Assembly (NCBI GenBank): GCA_028823075.1
Contig: JAPKCE010000187.1
Coordinates: forward strand, 1-5,057
DNA length: 5,057 nt
Reading direction: 5' to 3'
Source of the DNA: Myxococcota bacterium
GTDB lineage: Bacteria; Myxococcota; UBA4151
The stretch's first letter is position 1, and each line of letters starts with the position of its first letter. This document shows, piece by piece, positions 1 through 5,057 of this stretch. The notes under the pieces were generated by a model, which saw nothing but the letters and a program-made list of their open reading frames with translations, did not search any database and was not told the DNA's origin. A program made the position numbers and the translations under genes.

Positions 1-1
1 T

Positions 2-1186
2 GACGGCGAAGAAGACGCTGTGGTGCTGCTGGCCCATGTGTACGATTACTTTAATTATTACGCCTTAAACTCGTACAACCTCAACCCGGATGGCAACGTG
101 CTTTATGCCGGCGCTGATCCGGTGCTCAATGCCCTAAATTTCAGCGCTGATTTTGATGGGTTTGAAATCGCCAACGGTAAAAGTCAGGATTATATCCGCA
201 AGCCAACCGTGGGCGAGTTGCGCGATTACAACATCTCGTTAGCCGTGTTGGTGGAGCGTTTGCGCAGCCGTGAGTTGAGCGTCGAGCAATTTTCACGGCT
301 CCATCAGCGACTCGGGCGCAGCACGCTAGGGCAACTTCTTAGTCGCACGCCGGCCGAACAGGACGCCTTCATGGATGCGAGTCGCGGTTTGGATTGCAGC
401 TGTTTACCGGCGCAAGATTGCCTTGAAGGTCGCCCCGATGATGCCCCTTGCGCCGAACCGCGCGGCGTCGTCGAGGATTGGTTCCGCATGGGCAATGCAG
501 GTATCTTTCCCACAGGCGTCGCCAATTCGGACAGCCATGGTCTGTGGCATATCGAAGCCGGCATGCCTCGCAACTTTGTACGTAGCGAAACCGACATGCC
601 CGTGCGCATCAATACCCATACGGTCGATAAAGCCGTACGCGCCGGCCAAGTGGTAGCGAGCTATGGCCCCTTTATTCGCTTTACAATCAACGATGAGGGT
701 GTCGGTTCTGAGCTTGAAGCTAGCGGCTCGGTGCGCCTCGCTATCGAGGTCCAGTCACCCACTTGGTTCGATGTAGACCGGGTTGAGGTCTACCGTAATG
801 GTCGCCTGTTACGCATCGTTCAGGCCTGTACTCAGCTTGAGCAAAACGATTGTATTACGGTACCGAACACCGAGGTGCAGAACCTTAATTTGGTGTTCGA
901 AGACGAACCGCAACTCGATAGTTGGTACGCGGTGGCAGCGATGGGGATTAACGGTCGTGATTTGGCGCCGGTTTACACCTCGGAGCCCTTAGCTCGTTTG
1001 GGCTTTAACGAAACTGTCAACAGCCTTGGCTCGATCCTGCCCATCGATATTGGCGGCGGTAATATGGTTGAGCCCAGCGTTTATCCCATATTGCCCTATG
1101 CGATGACCAACCCGATTCGCGTGATCATCGACGGTGACGGGCAATTCAGTCCGCCGGCCGGTGTTCGACCGAGCTGGTCTCCTTAA
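2..1186 (+). CDS. CehA/McbA-like PHP-fold metallohydrolase, C-terminal part (5' partial)
   Basis: The reading frame is open from base 2 to the TAA at 1184-1186. The GTG at 20 is an internal valine codon rather than a convincing start, so the gene enters from the left edge with its N-terminus missing. Two motifs match the CehA/McbA branch of PHP-fold hydrolases: FDGFEIANGK (152-181), and NSDSH (524-538) followed by EAGMPRNFV, where Asp and His would be metal ligands. The segment VEDWFRMGNAG just before NSDSH also fits. The remainder is beta-rich (EVYRNGRLLRI) and ends in TNPIRVIIDGDG (1106-1141), a C-terminal signature I associate with this family. Known relatives hydrolyse esters or carbamates, but the substrate here cannot be read. 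Four cysteines (395, 401, 419, 449) cluster in a loop before the NSDSH motif, and two more lie at 827 and 851. This would fit an exported, disulfide-bonded protein, but the signal-peptide region is outside the window. The next gene starts 5 bp after the stop. The family call is fairly firm; the role is unknown. Confidence 0.85.
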   Translation, partial: DGEEDAVVLLAHVYDYFNYYALNSYNLNPDGNVLYAGADPVLNALNFSADFDGFEIANGKSQDYIRKPTVGELRDYNISLAVLVERLRSRELSVEQFSRLHQRLGRSTLGQLLSRTPAEQDAFMDASRGLDCSCLPAQDCLEGRPDDAPCAEPRGVVEDWFRMGNAGIFPTGVANSDSHGLWHIEAGMPRNFVRSETDMPVRINTHTVDKAVRAGQVVASYGPFIRFTINDEGVGSELEASGSVRLAIEVQSPTWFDVDRVEVYRNGRLLRIVQACTQLEQNDCITVPNTEVQNLNLVFEDEPQLDSWYAVAAMGINGRDLAPVYTSEPLARLGFNETVNSLGSILPIDIGGGNMVEPSVYPILPYAMTNPIRVIIDGDGQFSPPAGVRPSWSP

Positions 1187-1194
1187 TCGCTATG
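1184..1194 (+). promoter_or_regulatory. Stop-start junction, likely translational coupling of hydrolase and cyclase
   Basis: The TAA of the hydrolase (1184-1186) and the ATG of the cyclase gene (1192-1194) are separated by five bases. The 20 bases before the ATG contain no recognisable Shine-Dalgarno sequence. This arrangement suggests that ribosomes finishing the hydrolase reinitiate on the cyclase gene. No promoter fits in the gap, although one inside the upstream coding sequence cannot be excluded. Confidence 0.45.
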
Positions 1195-4100
1195 GGAAAC
1201 GCTGAACAAGGAGCGCCCACCGGCGAGGTGGTGATCATATTTTCCGATGTACAGGACTCCACTGTGCTGTGGGATCGCGCCCCTGCCGCCATGCATACGG
1301 CGCTCGAACTGCACGATAAGCTGCTTCGTGAAGTGATCGAGGATTTTGGTTGTTATGAGGTGAAGGCTAAGGGTGATGCCTTCATGATCGCCGCGAAAGA
1401 CGTCACCCGCGCCCTGCAAATGTGTTTCGAGGCTCAGCGCCGTTTGCTCGAATGCCCCTGGCCTGGCGATGTTCTCGATCAGCCTTCCGGCGCCGAGTTG
1501 AAGAGCGAATCGGGTACACTTGTCTTTCGTGGGCTGCGGGTGCGCATGGGAATTCATCTGGGGCGGCCGCGCTGCAAACCGGATCCCACGACCGGTCGCA
1601 TGGACTATTTTGGTGGCATGGTGAACCGCGCTGCTCGCGTCGCCGATGCTGCTCATGGTGGCCAAGTTCTGCTCTCGGATGCTGCCTTTGCGCAGCTTGA
1701 ACCCGAACTCGAGATCAAGGTCGCCGACCTCGGTGTGCATCGTCTGCGCGGCCTGCGCCGGGAAGAACATCTTCGCCAGGTACAACCGATCAGTCATACT
1801 GTGCGGCGCTTCCCTCCGGCACGCACGTTTGGCATTCGCCACGCGACTTTGCCCAAAGGGCGCAGCGAATTCTTTGGCCGTGAAGATGCCCTTCTCGAGC
1901 TTCGCACTAAGCTCCATCTCGACACCTCGGCCCTGGTTATTCTAGCGCCAACCGGCATGGGAAAAACCCGTTTTGCCCTGCGTTTTGCCGAGCTTTACGG
2001 CGATGAATTCGATGGTGGAGTTTGGTTCTGTGATCTTGCCGCGGCGCAAACGCTCGAGGGCCTTTTGCGCGAGGTGGCTCGCTGTCTTGGGCTGGCTTTG
2101 TCCGGCGCGGCCGTGTGGCGCCAAATCGAGCAGATCGGTCATGCGTTAGCCGGACGCGAAGAAGCCCTGTTTCTGTTCGACAATGTTGAACAGGTGTCGC
2201 GTTCCATGGGCGAAGCGCTGGAAAAGTGGATACCACGCGCCCCCGAGGCGCGCTTTCTCATCACCTCGCAACGGCCGATCGCCGGCGATAATATTCTGGA
2301 ATACGATCTGCCTCAACTGGGACCCGTTGCTGCTGTTGAACTGTTCATTCGTCGCGCCCAATTGGTCGATGCAGGTTTTTCCGTCGATGAGCGCGGGCGT
2401 AAAAGTGTTGAACGTTTGGTCGAGCGCTTGCGCTTTATTCCTCTGGCTATCGCAATCGCCGCGGCGCGCGTCGATATGCTCAGCTTATCGAAACTCGAAA
2501 AACGCCTGGGCAGCCGTTTTGAGGCCTTAGTTCAACCACCAGATCTTGTTGAACAGCAGCAGGTCACCCTGCATCAGCTCGGCGACTGGTCTTGGGAGTT
2601 GTTGGCTCCTTGGGCGCGCTCGGCTTTGCAACAATGCGCCGCGTTCGTTGGCGGGTTTTCATTGGTCGAAGCTCGGGCTTTGGTCGATTTGAGTGCCTTT
2701 CCTGATGCACCAACAATGGCGAAAGCCTTGGAAACCCTGTGCAACCAGAGCCTGCTCTATCAAGTCATATCACCCGAAGCGAGCAGCGTTCAGCGTTACG
2801 GTTTGTATGGTGTGGTGCGTTCGCAGGCCGAGCAGGCTTTACAAGACAGCGGGCAAGTTGATGATGTCATGCAGCGCCATGCGCAGGTGTATCTTGAACT
2901 TGCGGAAGGGCTCGAGCTTTTAGTGTCGGGACCGGATGGCCTGGCGGCGGTTAATTGCCTAGCGGCAGAGCTTAATAATCTACTGGCCGTACATCGCCGT
3001 TTTGAAGAGCTCAACCCGGTTTGGGCGGCGCGAGCGGCGATCTCCCTGATGCCCTTGCTCATTCATCGAGGCCCTATTTTACTGGCGGTAGACCTGCTTG
3101 AAAATGGTGCAGCGGCTCGTGAGCGCTTGCCCGCGGAGCAGCGCTTAAAAGGCTTGCAATGGCGTTGTGAAGTTCGCCGTTTGGTCGGGCGTCCGGCAGA
3201 TGCGATGATCGATGGGGAGGAGATGTTGCGCCTCGCGAAGGCCTTGGGTGACGAAGGCGCGACCGCCAACGCTTGGAGTCGTTTGGCTATTGTCGATCGC
3301 GACCTGGGCGATCGTATGAAAGCCGAGCGCCGCTTAGATCGCGCATTTCAAATTGCACAAAAAATCGACGATAACGCGCTGCTCGCTAGAATCCTCAACA
3401 ACCTCGCTGTGTTTCGTATTGAGAAGGGCGAGCCCCTTCAGGCCGAGATCTATCAGCGTCGCTCCTTGGAATTGCTGCGCAAGGTTGGAGATCATCAGCG
3501 CGAATCGAGCATTTGGTGTAACCTCGGGACGCTATGCATGGATCGCGGCGACCTGCATGAAGCCGACGAGAACTACGGGCGAGCCCTGCAACTTGCGCTC
3601 GGGCTTGGGCATACAGAGGCTCAGGCCATGGTGCTGTCGAATATGGGCACCCTGTATTGGCGCTTGGGGCAGCGCGATCAGGCCGAAGGTCTGTACACCC
3701 GCGCGTTGGTCCTGTTGCGCGAGTCCGGCTCTCGGCGTGCCGAAGGTTTTGTTCTTGGTCTGCTCGGCGGCCTCACTGGCGATAAAGGCATGGCGGAGCG
3801 CGCCCAGCAACGCCTTCGCCATGCGCGTGAAATCCTCGCCGAACTGCGCGACCCGTTGGGGCAGGCCCTTGTCGATTTGGCGTATGCCTTCATCGATTTG
3901 GCGCAGGTGCGTCAGGCGCATAGCGAGGGCGACCTCGTGAGCGCGAAAAAGGCAAAATCGGTAGCGGATAAGCGCCTGCGAGAAGTTCGTAAACCGCTAG
4001 CGGATGGCGATGGCGGTTCCGCTTCGGCGGCAGACCTTTGCGACGATATTCGTTCGCTGCTGACCCTTCTTGAGCGCAGCTTTGCCGAACTTCCCCGGCT

Positions 4101-4221
4101 CAAACCGGGCGTCCTCGGGGGCGCCGCTGCGCAGCGCCGTTTGGTGCCCTGGGAAGAGGAACTTTTCGACGAGGACACCTCGGTAGATGGCGAGAGCTTG
4201 AGCGATGACTTTGAAGGCTGA
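1192..4221 (+). CDS. Class III adenylate cyclase fused to STAND (NB-ARC-like) ATPase and TPR repeats
   Basis: This 1009-residue protein probably makes cAMP from ATP under control of a signalling ATPase. The cyclase domain spans about 12-198. It shows metal-binding D19 (FSDVQDST) and D62 (KGDAFM), adenine-selecting K58 (EVKAKGD) and D138 (MDYFGGMVN), and transition-state N145 and R149. The D+7/D+11 spacing matches canonical adenylate cyclases, so it should be active as a homodimer. A FFGRE motif (227-231) opens the STAND module, which has Walker A APTGMGKT (252-259), Walker B LFLFDNVE (326-333), a sensor-like LITSQRP (356-362) and an IPLAIAIAAAR segment (416-426). A winged-helix-like region (about 467-530, with WSWELLAPWARSAL and FVGGFSL) and a helical linker (RYGLYGVVRSQA) follow. 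TPR-like repeats of about 40 residues run from about 652 to 890, and the C-terminus is acidic. No transmembrane segment, signal peptide or C-terminal LuxR helix-turn-helix is visible, so it is likely cytosolic. The ATG at 1192 lies 5 bp after the upstream stop with no clear Shine-Dalgarno. It leaves an 11-residue leader before the first cyclase strand. The ligand is unknown. Confidence 0.93.
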   Translation: MGNAEQGAPTGEVVIIFSDVQDSTVLWDRAPAAMHTALELHDKLLREVIEDFGCYEVKAKGDAFMIAAKDVTRALQMCFEAQRRLLECPWPGDVLDQPSGAELKSESGTLVFRGLRVRMGIHLGRPRCKPDPTTGRMDYFGGMVNRAARVADAAHGGQVLLSDAAFAQLEPELEIKVADLGVHRLRGLRREEHLRQVQPISHTVRRFPPARTFGIRHATLPKGRSEFFGREDALLELRTKLHLDTSALVILAPTGMGKTRFALRFAELYGDEFDGGVWFCDLAAAQTLEGLLREVARCLGLALSGAAVWRQIEQIGHALAGREEALFLFDNVEQVSRSMGEALEKWIPRAPEARFLITSQRPIAGDNILEYDLPQLGPVAAVELFIRRAQLVDAGFSVDERGRKSVERLVERLRFIPLAIAIAAARVDMLSLSKLEKRLGSRFEALVQPPDLVEQQQVTLHQLGDWSWELLAPWARSALQQCAAFVGGFSLVEARALVDLSAFPDAPTMAKALETLCNQSLLYQVISPEASSVQRYGLYGVVRSQAEQALQDSGQVDDVMQRHAQVYLELAEGLELLVSGPDGLAAVNCLAAELNNLLAVHRRFEELNPVWAARAAISLMPLLIHRGPILLAVDLLENGAAARERLPAEQRLKGLQWRCEVRRLVGRPADAMIDGEEMLRLAKALGDEGATANAWSRLAIVDRDLGDRMKAERRLDRAFQIAQKIDDNALLARILNNLAVFRIEKGEPLQAEIYQRRSLELLRKVGDHQRESSIWCNLGTLCMDRGDLHEADENYGRALQLALGLGHTEAQAMVLSNMGTLYWRLGQRDQAEGLYTRALVLLRESGSRRAEGFVLGLLGGLTGDKGMAERAQQRLRHAREILAELRDPLGQALVDLAYAFIDLAQVRQAHSEGDLVSAKKAKSVADKRLREVRKPLADGDGGSASAADLCDDIRSLLTLLERSFAELPRLKPGVLGGAAAQRRLVPWEEELFDEDTSVDGESLSDDFEG
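3145..3861 (+). repeat. TPR-like repeat array within the cyclase-STAND protein
   Basis: Residues 652-890 fall into about six helix-turn-helix units with a spacing close to 40 residues. They begin near 652, 690, 730, 771, 811 and 852. The best units carry the TPR/Kinesin-light-chain pattern: NLAVFRIEKGEPLQAEIYQR, NLGTLCMDRGDLHEADENYG and NMGTLYWRLGQRDQAEGLYT. Each has the small residue in the first helix, the G-x-x-x-x-A turn and an aromatic near position 24 (YQRRSLEL, YGRALQLA, YTRALVLL). The first and last units are degenerate. Arrays of this kind usually form the ligand- or protein-binding superhelix of a STAND sensor, so this is the probable input surface. The repeats are divergent at both protein and DNA level and are not a nucleotide repeat. 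Confidence 0.8.
4205..4221 (+). promoter_or_regulatory. 17 bp gene overlap, cyclase 3' end with acyl-CoA synthetase 5' end
   Basis: The ATG of the acyl-CoA synthetase (4205-4207) lies inside the last codons of the cyclase gene, whose TGA is at 4219-4221, in a different frame. A purine-rich GAGAG at 4192-4196, eight bases upstream of the ATG, is a modest ribosome-binding candidate. The overlap implies co-transcription and probably coupled translation. Confidence 0.55.
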
Positions 4222-5057
4222 GGAACAGGTCGAGCGCCTAGGGTTTTGGCAGCATGCAGCGGCTCATCCCCAAGCTTTGGCCTTGGTCGAAGCCGAGGGT
4301 AACGAGATCACTGCTGGGGAACTGCTCGCCCGCGCCAATCGCTTGGTGCACGGCTTTCGTCTCCTTGGGCTTGAAGCAGGAGATTGCATCGCCTTTGTTC
4401 TGCCAAACGGCGCACCGGTGCTCGAACTTTTTATGGCAGCGACTCAAGCGGGCTGGTTCCTCACGCCGATCAACAATAATTTAGCGCCCGTTGAAATCGC
4501 TTATATTCTCGATGATTGCCAAGCAAAGGTACTCGTTGCTTCGGGCCGCTTTGCGGCTGCGGTCGAGGGTGCATTAGGCTTGGTAGACGGCACCATCGAG
4601 CATCGCTTCAGTGTCGATGGCGGGCTCAAAGACTTCGCTAGTTTCGAGCGCTTCAAAGCGTTGCAAAGCGGTGATACCCCAACGCAGCGTCGCGCCGGCA
4701 GCGCCATGACGTATACCTCGGGAACCACCGGCCGGCCGAAGGGCGTCCGTCGCGCCGTCTTCGATTGTGAGCCCGAGATGGTGTCCAACCAACAAGCCTT
4801 GTTTTTGAGCCTGTTTGATATGCCCCCGGGAAGCAGCCATGTGCACCTCACAGTGGCGCCTTTGTATCATACGGCGGTGCTCAATTTTGCGACCAACCAT
4901 CTTCATCTCGGACATACGGTTGTGTTGATGGACGGATGGACTCCCGAGGGCATGCTTCAAAGGGTGCAGGCTTACCGCGTGACCACCTCGCATATGGTGC
5001 CCACCATGTTCATTCGCCTGCTCAAGATGGATGAAAGTGCGCGCCTAAAATATGATG
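4205..5057 (+). CDS. Acyl-CoA synthetase (AMP-forming, ANL superfamily), 3' partial
   Basis: From the ATG at 4205 the frame stays open to the right edge: 284 codons, about half of a usual 500-550-residue enzyme. The family forms an acyl-AMP from ATP and a carboxylic acid, then transfers the acyl group to coenzyme A. The N-terminal subdomain opens typically, with FWQHAAAHPQALALVEAEG (14-32) and a G-D-C-I-A-F-V-L-P-N stretch (59-68). The P-loop-like A3 motif YTSGTTGRPKGV (170-181) is intact, and A4-like APLYHTAVL (218-226) supplies the aromatic-His pair of the acyl-pocket region. Later motifs (A5, A7, the hinge and the catalytic A10 lysine) are beyond the window. The double arginine after PKGV and the PLYHTA form resemble FadD-type acyl-CoA ligases, including ones in steroid or aromatic-acid catabolism, but the substrate cannot be fixed. 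No signal peptide is seen, so it should be cytosolic. The start is supported by the overlap with the cyclase gene and by the short leader before the family's usual first helix. Confidence 0.93.
   Translation, partial: MTLKAEEQVERLGFWQHAAAHPQALALVEAEGNEITAGELLARANRLVHGFRLLGLEAGDCIAFVLPNGAPVLELFMAATQAGWFLTPINNNLAPVEIAYILDDCQAKVLVASGRFAAAVEGALGLVDGTIEHRFSVDGGLKDFASFERFKALQSGDTPTQRRAGSAMTYTSGTTGRPKGVRRAVFDCEPEMVSNQQALFLSLFDMPPGSSHVHLTVAPLYHTAVLNFATNHLHLGHTVVLMDGWTPEGMLQRVQAYRVTTSHMVPTMFIRLLKMDESARLKYD

Noticed and set aside
20..22. GTG at 20 as the start of the hydrolase gene.
   Set aside because: The frame is open upstream to the window edge, no ribosome-binding site precedes it, and a start here would drop the N-terminal metal-binding half expected in a PHP-fold enzyme.
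1183..1917. A 244-codon open frame on the minus strand opposite the cyclase domain.
   Set aside because: It lies wholly antisense to a domain with canonical catalytic motifs, shows no recognisable motif of its own, and is the kind of shadow frame expected in GC-rich coding DNA.
3353..3940. A 195-codon + strand frame inside the TPR region.
   Set aside because: It is an out-of-frame shadow of the TPR-coding stretch, rich in Arg, Trp, Cys and Ser, with no plausible domain.
4094..4136. A CCCGG/CCGGG inverted repeat (4094-4109) and a 12 bp perfect palindrome (4125-4136), considered as a terminator or operator.
   Set aside because: Both lie inside the cyclase coding sequence, the stems are short, there is no following T-run, and the downstream gene overlaps. 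They are likely chance features of GC-rich codons.
4501..4993. Overlapping minus-strand open frames of 116 and 139 codons opposite the acyl-CoA synthetase.
   Set aside because: The + strand frame carries the SGTTGRPKG motif and runs uninterrupted to the edge. The antisense frames have low-complexity composition and no family signature.

Overview
The window is a compact stretch of a bacterial chromosome with three genes on the + strand and essentially no intergenic space. Base composition is moderately GC-rich by eye, and the codon use looks similar across all three genes. No taxonomic marker is present. The combination of a CehA/McbA-type metallohydrolase, a class III cyclase fused to a STAND ATPase, and a FadD-type acyl-CoA synthetase would fit a free-living proteobacterium (a marine gammaproteobacterium or a myxobacterium-like lineage, for example). 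That is an inference, not a demonstrated assignment.

Layout: (1) 2-1186 is the C-terminal part of a CehA/McbA-like PHP-fold metallohydrolase whose N-terminus lies off the left edge. (2) 1192-4221 is a complete 1009-residue signalling protein. It has an N-terminal class III adenylate cyclase domain with all six canonical catalytic residues, then a STAND/NB-ARC-type ATPase, a winged-helix-like region, a TPR array and a short acidic tail. (3) 4205 to the right edge is the first 284 codons of an ANL-superfamily acyl-CoA synthetase, cut off by the window.

The first gap is 5 bp and the second junction is a 17 bp overlap, so the three genes probably form one transcript with translational coupling. 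No promoter, terminator, RNA gene, mobile element, CRISPR array or long repeat was seen, and there is no gene-free stretch of more than 5 bp.

The most interesting item is the cyclase-STAND-TPR protein. It looks like a ligand- or protein-gated cAMP synthase, in which a signalling ATPase normally used for transcription factors or immune-type sensors would control second-messenger production. It sits between two genes that look catabolic: a hydrolase that may be exported, and a CoA ligase. A plausible but untested model is that it reports on a compound class that these enzymes hydrolyse and activate. The general architecture is known in bacteria, so this is not claimed as a wholly new system.
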